A stretch of DNA of 64,000 nucleotides from the NCBI GenBank assembly GCA_016930085.1, contig JAFGHO010000100.1:1-64000 (forward strand), written 5' to 3'. Position 1 is the first letter of the stretch. Each line of letters starts with the position of its first letter. The translations under genes and the position numbers were made by a program. Positions 53,036 to 62,217 of the stretch are shown here, one piece after another. The stretch is from Spirochaetales bacterium (GTDB lineage Bacteria > Spirochaetota > Spirochaetia > SZUA-6 > JAFGRV01). The notes under the pieces were generated by a model. That model saw only the letters and a program-made list of their open reading frames with translations. It was not told the origin of the DNA and did not search any database.

Positions 53036-53710
53036 ATGAATCTTCAAAATGAAATAAGCATTACAGAACTAAAGAAAAAATGTGGGGAACAGACGCGAAA
53101 ATTCCACAAGGGAGAGGAACATACGACCCGTTTTTGTTTTGAATTATTCCGCCGTTTTTTTGAGGAAAATTGTGATGAAGCGATTGCGGCCGTCTACGCG
53201 ATTTACAGACCCCTGATAAGTCATTGGGTAAAGAAACACAAGTATTTCGATGAGAATTTCATGGATAAGGATGAAGTTGTTTTTGACAGTATGAGTAATT
53301 TCATTTTCTCGCTGCGCCGGTATCCCTTTACCAATTTTACGTCAATCGGCGCGCTTCTCTCATACTGGCGCAAGTGTATCCACACGGTCATTATGTCGTA
53401 TTGGAGGAAAAACAAACGTTCGGCGATGAACATCGAGGATGTGTCCTCGTTGAGTGGGGAAACCGATTATGAACGGCAGGTCATCGCAAAGGATATCTGG
53501 GCGCGGGTAAGGACGGTTTTATGCAATCCGGACGATATACTCCTTTCCCGGCTTATTTTCGTCTATAATATGAAACCGCGACACATCGCCAGGGAGTATC
53601 CCGAAAAATGGAAAGTCCCCGACGATGTGCGGGTGAATCAACAGCGAATAAAGCGGCAACTACAAAAAGATGAACAACTCCTGCAGTTGCTTGAAGCGAT
53701 TAACAATTGA
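53036..53710 (+). CDS. sigma-70-family (ECF-like) RNA polymerase sigma factor linked to CHAT
   Basis: The 224-residue protein resembles the diverged sigma factors found beside TPR-CHAT genes, mainly in Chloroflexi and cyanobacteria: FCFELFRRFFEENCDEAIAAVYAIYRPLISHWV at the start (region 2.1-2.2 like; shown in parts by FELFRR and YRPLISHWV), then ALLSYWRKCIHTVIMSYWRK (region 2.4 like), and a C-terminal helix-turn-helix-like end (HIAREYPEKWKVPDDVRVNQ). It should direct polymerase to unknown promoters. The next gene codes a zinc-finger anti-sigma-like protein 69 bases on, probably its controller. Confidence 0.75.
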   Translation: MNLQNEISITELKKKCGEQTRKFHKGEEHTTRFCFELFRRFFEENCDEAIAAVYAIYRPLISHWVKKHKYFDENFMDKDEVVFDSMSNFIFSLRRYPFTNFTSIGALLSYWRKCIHTVIMSYWRKNKRSAMNIEDVSSLSGETDYERQVIAKDIWARVRTVLCNPDDILLSRLIFVYNMKPRHIAREYPEKWKVPDDVRVNQQRIKRQLQKDEQLLQLLEAINN

Positions 53711-53779
53711 GGAGGAGGGTGTGACAAACAGTATGATGGTATCATTTATTATTAATGGAAAAGCAAAGGGAAACGTATA

Positions 53780-54430
53780 ATGGCAGATTCGGACGGTATT
53801 AATGACGTTCAAAAGAAATTGACTGCGAGTCTTTACCGTTTTGATTGTCCCGGTTCGTTTGAGCTCGGCGATTACCGGCTGGGGTTTGTATCGGATGAAC
53901 GAAAAAAAGAGATTGATGCCCACCTGCGTTCGTGCCCCCATTGCCGTGAAGAGCTTCAATATCTGGAAGAGTTTTGTGAAATTGATTTTCAGCTGGATTT
54001 TCAGAAAGAAAAGGGAAATATACAAAAACACGGAGAAGCGGGCAACATTATTCCGTTTGAAAGGAACGCGGTAACGTATATGGATGAAGACGGGGTCTCG
54101 GCTGTACGGGGAACTACGGAATACCCTTCCCGGTATAGAAAGGTTTCTATTGCCTGTACCGATACCGTCAAAGTGGAACTCTTGTACCGGATCCGAAAAG
54201 AAAATTCCTTTTATATAATCAACGGACAATTTATCGTACCCGAATCCTTGATGCCGGTCGTCGCGGATGGTTTGATCGAGGTATGGCAAAACAAGAAAAT
54301 AAAGACGGTCGTCCGGATAGACAATCTCTGTGCATTCAGATGCGTTCTCAGGGAGTTGGCGCCCGGTCTGATCCGTGTTTCTCATCAGGGGGGGACGCTT
54401 TTATCGTTTAAGCTTGATTTCAATCGATAG
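53780..54430 (+). CDS. zinc-finger anti-sigma-like protein with beta-rich C-terminal domain
   Basis: Residues about 25-65 form a zinc-finger anti-sigma (ZAS) unit: HLRSCPHCREEL holds the H-x3-C-x2-C motif, preceded by ELGDYRLGFVSDERKKEIDA. The rest (about 85-216) is beta-rich and ends in a strand (LLSFKLDFNR); I cannot name it. No membrane helix is seen, so unlike many anti-sigma factors it is soluble. It follows the sigma factor gene and converges with the TPR-CHAT protease gene, whose product might cut it (inference). AAGGGA precedes the ATG. Confidence 0.75.
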   Translation: MADSDGINDVQKKLTASLYRFDCPGSFELGDYRLGFVSDERKKEIDAHLRSCPHCREELQYLEEFCEIDFQLDFQKEKGNIQKHGEAGNIIPFERNAVTYMDEDGVSAVRGTTEYPSRYRKVSIACTDTVKVELLYRIRKENSFYIINGQFIVPESLMPVVADGLIEVWQNKKIKTVVRIDNLCAFRCVLRELAPGLIRVSHQGGTLLSFKLDFNR

Positions 54431-54454
54431 ACCGCTTTCCGAACGCCTTTCTTT

Positions 54455-57400
54455 TTACCGGGTAAGGGGGCCGGTATGACCGATGAGGTGGAATGCGCCC
54501 CAGAATGCGGGATGAAGGCCGGGCCGGGATGCAATCAACTCCCGCTGGGCGCGGCTTAATGCCGAAGTCTTGGAATGGCCGTCCGCAAGCGAACGGTAAA
54601 ATGACCTCATCAGCGGAATCGTCATCTCATCGCTAATGCGCCACATGCTTACCACAATCGATTGGGCGCCCGCAAACAATACACCCCGTATCAGGCCGAT
54701 CATTTCTTCGCTTTTTTTTACTACCGCTTTCCCTGTCTCACAGGCGCTGAGTGTCACAAGTTCATAATCCAGATCTTTCTGGAGCATATCTTCCGTATAG
54801 AGATGCCCGTCTTCCAGCCGTATATATGAAAGTCCGGGTTCATCGATGCGATGACGACCGTGTGCCGCTATGTGCAGGATTTGTACCGATGCAGATTCGA
54901 GGCGGTCTTTCGTTGCATCTTTTTCGGAATACACCTTCCCGGGGATTATCTTCGTAATTTCTTCGGCTTCGATAAGCGTGCCGGGGAGGGTTCCGGCATC
55001 CGTGTGCGCCAGTATGACGGCGCCCGGTTTTTTGGAGAAAACGGGCCGTGTGAGCATTCCCGCGGAAGGGAGAAGCGATATTTCATGTGTTTCGATCAGG
55101 AAACGTTCGCCGTCATGCAGGGTATTATAAGGAACATAATGAAGCAATCCGAATGGAACGATCAGGAGCCGGCTGCCGGTTTCACCTGAACCGACAATGG
55201 GTGCGATCAGTGCTTCAAAAAGCTCTTTCCCGAGTTTAACGGCCGGATGAGTGAGTCCGGGTATCGAGGGTGAGCGGGGACCTTCCTGAAGGGCAAAATT
55301 GATATTGTCATAATAGCTTTCGAGTAATGCGGCAACCCCGGAGAGTGATCGGTCCAGACGATGTACCCGGCGGGCGCGGCGCCGAATCGTAAACGCCCAC
55401 AGGGTCTCCCCGTCGGTGTAATATTCGATCAGTGTGGCGTTATCGGGCAGGGCGTTTCCGATGATTTCCGGATCCGGCCGGGAACCGGGGATATACCTGT
55501 TTTTTCCCGCGTTAAGGAGGTAAAGCTTTTCTATGATCGAATGCATGTCCCGTTCACATGAGCGTATTCTCGTTTCAAGAAGCCCGATATCCGGTGACGG
55601 ATCGTCTTTTTCAGAAAAGGGACGCTCGTGATAAAGCCGGTAAAGACAGAGGTAATCATGTCGAAGTGAGGTGAGTCCGGCGACAAGTTCCCTGGATTGC
55701 CGGTCCGAATCGGACCAGTACAACCGTTCCCGGTTCGAAAGGTACCCCAGAATTGTCATTGTTTTTAGCCGTTCGACCGTTTCAAAAGCCTTTTTTATAT
55801 CGTTTTTTTGGAGAAGCAGCCGCAGCAGGGCGTGGATGCCTTCGCATTTGTCTTCAAGAAACTCGGGCCGTATCGTTATTGTCAGGTGCTGTTGAAGGTT
55901 CTCGATTGTTTCTATCGCGTTTTCGTAATAACGTTCGCTTTTGGCGATATGACCGAGTCCCTCTTCCGCGCGGGCCATGAGAAGATTGGTATTATAATAG
56001 ATACTGAAGATATCGGAAGGATGGAGCGATTCGAGAAGTTCTTTCCCCACAGAAAGGCTTTCCCCGTAACGCTTCATCCCCAGAAGGCTTTCCGCTTCAA
56101 GGAGTAGGGACCTGGCAAGGTTGATCCGTTGCGAGTGCTTCCTGAAAAAGGAAGACGATTCTTTTGCGATGCCGTGGGCACCGCGGTAATCTCCCTGCAT
56201 GATCATTACCTTGCCCCTGAGCAGATCGGTGTACAATGCCCATGTCTCGCTCTGCAGCCCCAGAAAGCAATCCTTTGCCTCGGTGAAGCTTGTCATTGCT
56301 TCATTGAGTAATCCTATCTTCGTTTCAGCCGTTCCCCTGGTGAGAAGCGCGTGTGCCAGATCGATATTGTTCCGTTTTCCGGGATCTTCGAGATCGTTAA
56401 TAATCTCTTTCGCCAGCCGGGCGGCTTCCTTGTCCCTGTTGAGGTTCACATAACATTCGGCCATTATTCGTTTCGTCCTCAAACCGTAAAGCGTGTTTTT
56501 ATTGTCCATACCGGAAAGACATTCGCCGGCAAGCCGCAACGCCTCCTTGTAATTACCGCGAAAGTTTTCCAGATAGGCGATATTGCCGAGGATGATGTTG
56601 ACGCTTTCCTTTTTCCCAAGTTCCTCGGCCACCGCTTTCGCCTTGAAGAGGTTTTCCAGGGTGAGGTGAAACTCACCCCGCTGCCAGTGGGTAATACCGA
56701 TATTGTTGTGGAGAAGCAGGATATGCTGCTTCCCTTTTTCCCCAAGCTTTTTTGCGGCTGGAAGGGCTTGTTGAAAAAGGGTTATGACTCTGTCGAATTT
56801 ACCGATTTCATTCAACAGCCGCATCATATTAATCGAAAGACGGACGTAAAAATCCGTTTGATCGTAGCGCTTGAAGATGTCGAGGGCGGTTTCGGCTTCG
56901 TCGAGGGTTTCATCCACGCAATGCCGTTCGATGCATATTCCCGTCCTGCCGATTGTGGTACGGGCCCAGCCCAGGACATTGCCGTTTTTGAGAAAAAGCC
57001 GCGCGCTCCGTGTCTGAAGGTCCCAGGCTTCTTCAAGCCGGTCTCCGCTTATCGCGATCGAATCGCCCATTGCCATGAGACCGAGCGCTTCCTGGTCCTT
57101 GTCATGCCGTTTTTCACCGATCCTGATGATCGCCTTTGCGTAGTCGATCGACGCAGCGATGTCCTTCCATCTGAATGAATCGACGCGTTCCTTAAGGTAA
57201 GCGACAATACCGGCGGCCGTATCGGCGTCCTCGATTTCTTTTGAAAAAAAACCGGGTTCATTCACGATTTTTTCCGCCAGGTTGACAACATGATCGTTAT
57301 CGACGCTGTCGTTACGTTCAATGATATGATCAGCCGGATACATCCGTAAAAGCTCCTCATAATATCCGAGTGCACGGTCTTTGTCCGTCTCCCAGCACCG

Positions 57401-57502
57401 GAAGATCGTTTCTTTCAGGCGTACCGCCGCCTCCTCAACCGGTTCTCCGCCGTGAGGCGGCCGGGGATCGGAATTATTTCTGTTCCTGTTATCCGATATC
57501 AT
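54455..57502 (-). CDS. TPR-CHAT caspase-like protease
   Basis: A 1015-residue protein with many TPR-type helical pairs from about residue 100 to 620 and a C-terminal CHAT domain (about 690-1010), a caspase-like peptidase of the separase group. The catalytic pair is His881 in LHIAAHGRH and Cys921 in LSACETGK. TPR-CHAT proteins often switch on when a partner binds and then cut one target. Here the gene lies 24 bases from the end of the zinc-finger anti-sigma gene, convergent. The layout recalls TPR-CHAT (Csx29) and its sigma factor in type III-E CRISPR, but no CRISPR gene is here. AAGGAC precedes the ATG. Confidence 0.9.
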   Translation of the reverse strand: MISDNRNRNNSDPRPPHGGEPVEEAAVRLKETIFRCWETDKDRALGYYEELLRMYPADHIIERNDSVDNDHVVNLAEKIVNEPGFFSKEIEDADTAAGIVAYLKERVDSFRWKDIAASIDYAKAIIRIGEKRHDKDQEALGLMAMGDSIAISGDRLEEAWDLQTRSARLFLKNGNVLGWARTTIGRTGICIERHCVDETLDEAETALDIFKRYDQTDFYVRLSINMMRLLNEIGKFDRVITLFQQALPAAKKLGEKGKQHILLLHNNIGITHWQRGEFHLTLENLFKAKAVAEELGKKESVNIILGNIAYLENFRGNYKEALRLAGECLSGMDNKNTLYGLRTKRIMAECYVNLNRDKEAARLAKEIINDLEDPGKRNNIDLAHALLTRGTAETKIGLLNEAMTSFTEAKDCFLGLQSETWALYTDLLRGKVMIMQGDYRGAHGIAKESSSFFRKHSQRINLARSLLLEAESLLGMKRYGESLSVGKELLESLHPSDIFSIYYNTNLLMARAEEGLGHIAKSERYYENAIETIENLQQHLTITIRPEFLEDKCEGIHALLRLLLQKNDIKKAFETVERLKTMTILGYLSNRERLYWSDSDRQSRELVAGLTSLRHDYLCLYRLYHERPFSEKDDPSPDIGLLETRIRSCERDMHSIIEKLYLLNAGKNRYIPGSRPDPEIIGNALPDNATLIEYYTDGETLWAFTIRRRARRVHRLDRSLSGVAALLESYYDNINFALQEGPRSPSIPGLTHPAVKLGKELFEALIAPIVGSGETGSRLLIVPFGLLHYVPYNTLHDGERFLIETHEISLLPSAGMLTRPVFSKKPGAVILAHTDAGTLPGTLIEAEEITKIIPGKVYSEKDATKDRLESASVQILHIAAHGRHRIDEPGLSYIRLEDGHLYTEDMLQKDLDYELVTLSACETGKAVVKKSEEMIGLIRGVLFAGAQSIVVSMWRISDEMTIPLMRSFYRSLADGHSKTSALSRAQRELIASRPGLHPAFWGAFHLIGHTGPLTR

Positions 57503-57637
57503 GGTGCAGTCCTTTTTCCGGCATTTGTTGCGCCTGCCTGGTACATCGATATATGCAGCGTCATACGGTAAGAATATACGGTACAGACCCGTCTATGTTC
57601 TCCACATGCGCCTGTATTGTCCGCTGTCATGAAGAGT

Positions 57638-57658
57638 ACAGGTAATTACATTACCTGT
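57638..57658. repeat. 21-base palindrome, operator candidate
   Basis: ACAGGTAAT TAC ATTACCTGT is a perfect 9-bp inverted repeat with a 3-base centre, the usual shape for a dimeric regulator site. It lies about 136 bases before the TPR-CHAT start. Confidence 0.55.
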
Positions 57659-57661
57659 CCG

Positions 57662-57716
57662 TCATCTTACGGTACCGATTCAAAATCGTCAAGGCAGTGT
57701 TTCGCCCGTAAGATGA
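57662..57716. repeat. 11-bp inverted repeat enclosing a smaller hairpin
   Basis: TCATCTTACGG (57662-57672) and CCGTAAGATGA (57706-57716) are exact complements. A small hairpin CGAT/ATCG lies inside the loop. It could be a structured RNA leader or a DNA-looping pair of sites. Confidence 0.5.
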
Positions 57717-57881
57717 GAAAAGCGACGGGATACGGGATTTTTTTTAAAAGCTTTGTGATAAAACGGTGCCGGCCGTTCTTTATTCTTTATGATTGTTACA
57801 AGGAACTTGTCCATGACAGGGAACTTGTTATCGAATCACTGTGGTATACCGCATGAATTTAATTCAAGAAAGGAATAATGT

Positions 57882-60128
57882 ATGGTAAAAAAACTATGTC
57901 AGTTTACATTGACGGCGGTTTTCGTCATCATGACGGTCCTTACGATGTCTGCCCAGGAGAAACTCGATACGATCAAGGACAGTATCGTTATCAATCCGGA
58001 GGTAGTCAGGGAAGTAAGGCTCGAAAAAGAGCGGACGGAGTTCGTTCAATTGATCGATGAAAATCCTAATTATTTCGGGACCATAGAAAAATCGAAGTTT
58101 TTTCCCGTGGTTTATATGAAGTACAATACCAAGTATGAACAATTGGCGACATTCGGTCTTTACCCGGAACAGGATATGCTTGAAGCTTTTATCGATGTGA
58201 AGCTTCCCTATGGATATATGGGCGACCTTTGCAGTCCTGGATCCTACGAGTATGTGAGGTTTTTTGTCGACTGGAACGCGGACGGTGATTACAATGATGC
58301 GGATGAGGATGTGGGATTTTCGCAGGTGAATGTCCATGATATCCCCAATACACAGACACTCTGTCTTTCAGTGACGAAACCGCTTACCTATTCGGCGTAC
58401 CTCACAATCGATCCGAATAAATGGTATTGCGAAACGCCGCGGCTTGTCAGGGTAAAAGCCGTGCTTTCATGGCAGGATATCCCGACACCCGGAAATCCGG
58501 ATTATATTCCGGTATGGGGAAATGCGCTTGAAAAATGGGTACAGATCGCACCAAAACCTCTCCTTGTCGCCAAAGAAGAAATCTTTATGGCCGACGAAAT
58601 CGTGAAAAACCCGTATATACTGCAATACGAATCTTCCGATTTACTTGAAAAAATCGCGCTCGATCCACAGGAACTAAAACTCATTTACCGGAACAAGGAC
58701 GTTTCGGAACTACGGTTCGGATTCAGCGAGATCAGTCAGAAGATCAAAGGCACCTCTGAAGACCTCAAGGAATTGAGCATTACCTATGATAATTACATTA
58801 TCGACAGTTCGAATACGCGGTATGAACAACTCAACAGCGTCGGGCTGAATTACGATCTGGATGAACTTGCGGCACAGGTAACGGTAAAGCTTCCTTACGG
58901 TTATAGCGGGGACCTTTGCAGTAAAGGCAGTATGGAATATGTGGCGTTCTGGATATATATCCGGGATCAGATAGAGGGAATGTGCAGGTGGTACTATGTC
59001 GGGACTGCCGCGGTAAATGTCCATGATATCGGTTCCATACCGGCGGACGGACTTTATTATGCCTTACGCATGCCGGCAAACCTCAACGATCTGAAGGATA
59101 CCTGTTCGAATCCCGTCGTCCTGAAGGTACGGGGAATTTTGTCATGGGGAACCCCGCCTTCACCGACCAATCCCGACTATACGCCGGTGTGGGGAAATCG
59201 TGTGGAGCGGAATATCCAACTCAAACCCGGAACATACAGCGGGGGCGACCGTGTGCCGTTTATCAGTGTCGTCGGTGGAATGGCTGTCGAAAGCATTTCC
59301 GGTAATCTCCATTCCGTTATCCCCTCGACAATCGGTTCGGGGTATGCCAACGGGCCGAGCGTTTACGGCGGCTACAATGCGAAGGAAAGTCCGTTCGGCG
59401 GAACGATAGCGATCTGCGGACATATTTCCAATCCGCCGAACAATCCTACGGAAGCGAAAAAGCTGAAGTACAAGGTACAGTACTGCAAGGAGGGCCTCGG
59501 AACCTGGCGGACCCTTGAAAATAAATTCAGGATATGGATCAGCGAGTGGAACGGCGTTTTATGGACCATGTACCATAAAGACCAGGTAGCGGCGAGCGGC
59601 TGGTACACCTATGAAGAAGATATCTATATGCCGACACAGAAGTTCGTCGAAGGTAATGTCCTGGGACAGTGGATATCGGCAACTGCAATCGACGGCGAAG
59701 GTCTCTATCGAATCAAAATCGTCGTATACGACCCGTCGGACGGAACGTATACCGAAAGCAATATCGTCAAGGTGATGATCGACAATACAAGGCCGACGGC
59801 CGATGTGACCCTGAACGCCGGGGCATGCAGCCAGTTTTTTGCAGGGAACCCGATAGACGGGACCTTTACCGCTTGGGATAAACACTTCTGGCGTTATACG
59901 CTCGCGATCACGCCCTACAGTAATCCGCCCGTGATATCGCCGGCCTCCGGCACCTATCCGGTACTGGCTGCGCCGGGCGTCATCAATCAATCATATTCCA
60001 TTAATACGAACGCGACGCCGTCATGCGGATATGTCGTTACTATCCATGTATGGGACAGAACGATCAGAAACAATCATATGTACGGCAATTACAGCAATGC
60101 ACATGTGGGATTCTGTCTGCTCGAATGA
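57882..60128 (+). CDS. secreted protein with a duplicated calcium-loop-like domain, function unknown
   Basis: A signal peptide (1-25, ending MSAQ) precedes two related domains: about 70-225 and 310-450, each with YEQLxxxGL, VKLPYGYxGDLCSxGSxEYVxF, VNVHDI and a closing PxWGN block. The first has DWNADGDYNDADEDVG, a calcium-loop pattern. The C-terminal 280 residues seem to hold more beta-rich, Ig-like domains. It is surely exported, perhaps to the surface. I cannot give a function. AAAGGAA precedes the ATG. It is divergent from TPR-CHAT and has a good terminator. Confidence 0.75.
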   Translation: MVKKLCQFTLTAVFVIMTVLTMSAQEKLDTIKDSIVINPEVVREVRLEKERTEFVQLIDENPNYFGTIEKSKFFPVVYMKYNTKYEQLATFGLYPEQDMLEAFIDVKLPYGYMGDLCSPGSYEYVRFFVDWNADGDYNDADEDVGFSQVNVHDIPNTQTLCLSVTKPLTYSAYLTIDPNKWYCETPRLVRVKAVLSWQDIPTPGNPDYIPVWGNALEKWVQIAPKPLLVAKEEIFMADEIVKNPYILQYESSDLLEKIALDPQELKLIYRNKDVSELRFGFSEISQKIKGTSEDLKELSITYDNYIIDSSNTRYEQLNSVGLNYDLDELAAQVTVKLPYGYSGDLCSKGSMEYVAFWIYIRDQIEGMCRWYYVGTAAVNVHDIGSIPADGLYYALRMPANLNDLKDTCSNPVVLKVRGILSWGTPPSPTNPDYTPVWGNRVERNIQLKPGTYSGGDRVPFISVVGGMAVESISGNLHSVIPSTIGSGYANGPSVYGGYNAKESPFGGTIAICGHISNPPNNPTEAKKLKYKVQYCKEGLGTWRTLENKFRIWISEWNGVLWTMYHKDQVAASGWYTYEEDIYMPTQKFVEGNVLGQWISATAIDGEGLYRIKIVVYDPSDGTYTESNIVKVMIDNTRPTADVTLNAGACSQFFAGNPIDGTFTAWDKHFWRYTLAITPYSNPPVISPASGTYPVLAAPGVINQSYSINTNATPSCGYVVTIHVWDRTIRNNHMYGNYSNAHVGFCLLE

Positions 60129-60155
60129 CACGGCGAATATGAGTCCGCCGATTAC

Positions 60156-60184
60156 GCCGCCCCTGACGGGGCGGCTTTATTTTA
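60156..60184 (+). terminator. terminator after the 748-residue protein gene
   Basis: GCCGCCCC (60156-60163), loop TGAC, GGGGCGGC (60168-60175), followed by TTTATTTTA. Confidence 0.88.
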
Positions 60185-60232
60185 CCTTCTTTGAGAATGC
60201 TGCCTCATCCGGAGAACGTCCATTGCGGGCGG

Positions 60233-61216
60233 CTATTCTTCGAGAATCGTATAACTGAACAGTGTTTCCGCCATTCTGCCTTTTTTTTGTTTCACGGTCA
60301 GACCGCGGCTTACGATATTCGATGACCCCAATCCCAATGACCTGAAGGATTCCTCTATGTCCCCGAACTGTTCCGTCGATGCGACTACCTTGATAAACTC
60401 GGTGCCGATGGGCTGCGTGAGCTCAAAAGAAAATCCATACGAATCGTCCGGGATAGAATAAACGGTATCCTTACTGATCCGGTTGTCGGAATGAAACTCA
60501 TTGGGGAAAATAAGTTTGACATCACCTTCGACATTGATATGATAGATTTTAATATAACAGTCGGCATTGGCATAAAAATGGACGATCAGGTCTTCGCCGA
60601 CGGAGAAGGTTCCCCCGTCTCCCCGCCTGGACCAGGCCTTAACGCGCAGCTTGTTGTCTCCGCTTTCGCCGATGTTGTCGAGTTGTTCGATCATATCGAT
60701 CGCCAGATCGTAATTATCGGGAAGCAGAGAGACGCTTTTGGGGATTTCTTTTTTCTCCAGATGACACGATGTGTTGCCGAAATAGGTCCCGGTTTCGATA
60801 TCCACAAGATCGAGAAACAGTTCAACATGTTCCCCGGCATCATAGAATCGGCCGGAAAGAAGGCCCCGGACGTTTTCGAGGGCGCCGATTTTCGGCATAT
60901 TCTTTTCGTCCGTCAGGTCGGAAAGATTCAATTCCTGTGTTTCGAGAATTTTTTCGATATCGTTTCTTGCGAAAAGCGTCAATTGAGAGGTTTTTTGAAT
61001 GGCGGAAGCGAGCCGGTTTTCCAGGTATCGTGAAAAATCACTCCCGATTTTTTTATCGCCATAGGTGAACGTATCGAAGCAGATGACCAGCCGCTCCTTC
61101 CCCGGGGCATACAATGTGTCGAGTGTCTCGATGAGGGTGACCTCGACATCAATGCCGTAAACGGAGGAAACGAGGGACATGAAAAAAAACATCATGAAAC
61201 AGCATATTCTTTTCAT
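60233..61216 (-). CDS. exported FlgO/CsgG-like and DUF4384 protein
   Basis: A signal peptide (1-22) precedes a CsgG/FlgO-like domain (about 25-165; DFSRYLENRLASAIQ, then ILETQELNLSDL and LENVRGLLSGRFYDAG), followed by a DUF4384 domain (about 190-300; LIVHFYANADCYIKIYH). DUF4384 often accompanies caspase-like or CHAT genes and signalling proteins, so its place near TPR-CHAT may matter. It is probably periplasmic or on the outer membrane. The start at 61216 is fixed by the signal peptide. The frame runs 12 codons further upstream without sense. Confidence 0.78.
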   Translation of the reverse strand: MKRICCFMMFFFMSLVSSVYGIDVEVTLIETLDTLYAPGKERLVICFDTFTYGDKKIGSDFSRYLENRLASAIQKTSQLTLFARNDIEKILETQELNLSDLTDEKNMPKIGALENVRGLLSGRFYDAGEHVELFLDLVDIETGTYFGNTSCHLEKKEIPKSVSLLPDNYDLAIDMIEQLDNIGESGDNKLRVKAWSRRGDGGTFSVGEDLIVHFYANADCYIKIYHINVEGDVKLIFPNEFHSDNRISKDTVYSIPDDSYGFSFELTQPIGTEFIKVVASTEQFGDIEESFRSLGLGSSNIVSRGLTVKQKKGRMAETLFSYTILEE

Positions 61217-61399
61217 ACTGTCAATTATATAATAATTGGGGCCGTCCCGCAACCTCGACGTCTATGAATATAAATCGGTATCGGTTTATGGCAATTGTCT
61301 GTCGTCCCATAAATACCGTCAGCGTCGTTACCGGCGCCCTCTCTCCGCGCTGAAACTGCGGGATCTGCCGTCACAACCGCCAATCGGCATAAACGGGAC

Positions 61400-62038
61400 T
61401 CAGGAAACGGCTTCCCTGACTTTTTCCACCAACATCGGTTCTGGTGCCGCGCCTTCCTGAAAGAACCGCTCGTTTATCACGGTCTTCGGAACCCCCTGCA
61501 CCTGGTATTTCTGTGCGAGATGCGGAAACTCCGTTATCTCGATCATATCGGCTTTAACCTTATCCGAATAATACGCCATCTGATGTGCCTTCACGACGGC
61601 TGCCGGGCAATACGGGCATGTCGGGGTAACGAATACCTGGAAATGCACTTCCTTTTCGAGTGAATCGAGAAAATCTTTTGTCGCCGGAGATATTTTCGGA
61701 TTTCCCGTAGAGACGAGTTTGATTGCTTCAATGAGACTCGTGAACTCGTATCCCGCAGGTATTCCGTAAAACCGGATTCCGAAATCCTTTTCACCGGTGA
61801 GGGTGAAAGCCGGAATTTTATCGATACCGTATTCATCCGCCTTGTTTTTATCCTTGCTGAAATCGTATATATTCAGGGTGAGTTTGTCCGACAGGGAACT
61901 CACTTCCTCGAGTAGTTCATGGGCTTCTTTACAGAAATGGCACTCGATCTCCTGAGTAAACAAGGAGATAGTAACCTGCCCGGTAAGCCCTGAAAAAAGA
62001 TCCGTTACCTGTTTTTTTATATCATCGCTCAACATCAT
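61400..62038 (-). CDS. protein disulfide oxidoreductase with two thioredoxin folds
   Basis: Two thioredoxin/glutaredoxin-type halves: the first with CHFC (C33, C36), the second with CPYC (C141, C144). Each also has the cis-Pro region (DKIPAFTL; VQGVPKTVI). This matches PDO/AhpF-N-type glutaredoxin-like proteins, which carry electrons between thiols in the cytoplasm. No reductase gene is adjacent. The start at 62038 follows GGAGG; a second ATG follows at once. The frame extends 21 codons upstream but without a ribosome site. Confidence 0.88.
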   Translation of the reverse strand: MMLSDDIKKQVTDLFSGLTGQVTISLFTQEIECHFCKEAHELLEEVSSLSDKLTLNIYDFSKDKNKADEYGIDKIPAFTLTGEKDFGIRFYGIPAGYEFTSLIEAIKLVSTGNPKISPATKDFLDSLEKEVHFQVFVTPTCPYCPAAVVKAHQMAYYSDKVKADMIEITEFPHLAQKYQVQGVPKTVINERFFQEGAAPEPMLVEKVREAVS

Positions 62039-62172
62039 AATGGTTCCTCCATATTTGTACGTGAATACTGTCATGGTAGCGGCCGGAAAGCGATTGGTCA
62101 AGTGGATGTGACGGCGCTTTGCCCGCCGTCAACCATACCGGTGCCGTGAAGAAGGCCCCCGGCAAATTGAAT

Positions 62173-62217
62173 GGCTTCTGTATAAACAGCGGCTTCTGTA
62201 TAAACAGCGGCTTCTGT
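62173..62217. repeat. 18-base tandem repeat, 2.5 copies
   Basis: GGCTTCTGTATAAACAGC occurs at 62173-62190 and 62191-62208, with a partial third copy to 62217. It ends on the -35 box of the clpC promoter. CTGTATAAACAG within it is a near palindrome. Confidence 0.8.

Larger units (their letters stand above)
57503..57881. other. 379-base divergent intergenic region with inverted repeats
   Basis: It lies between the TPR-CHAT gene (minus) and the 748-residue protein gene (plus), and must hold promoters for both. It contains no gene. Two inverted repeats in it are listed separately. Confidence 0.5.

Noticed and set aside
56351-57178. 275-residue plus-strand open frame within TPR-CHAT
   Set aside because: Antisense shadow of the TPR coding region; no start signal and no family likeness.
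53036-57502. A complete type III-E CRISPR system
   Set aside because: TPR-CHAT and a sigma factor are present but there is no gRAMP/Cas7-11, Cas1, Cas2 or repeat array in the window.
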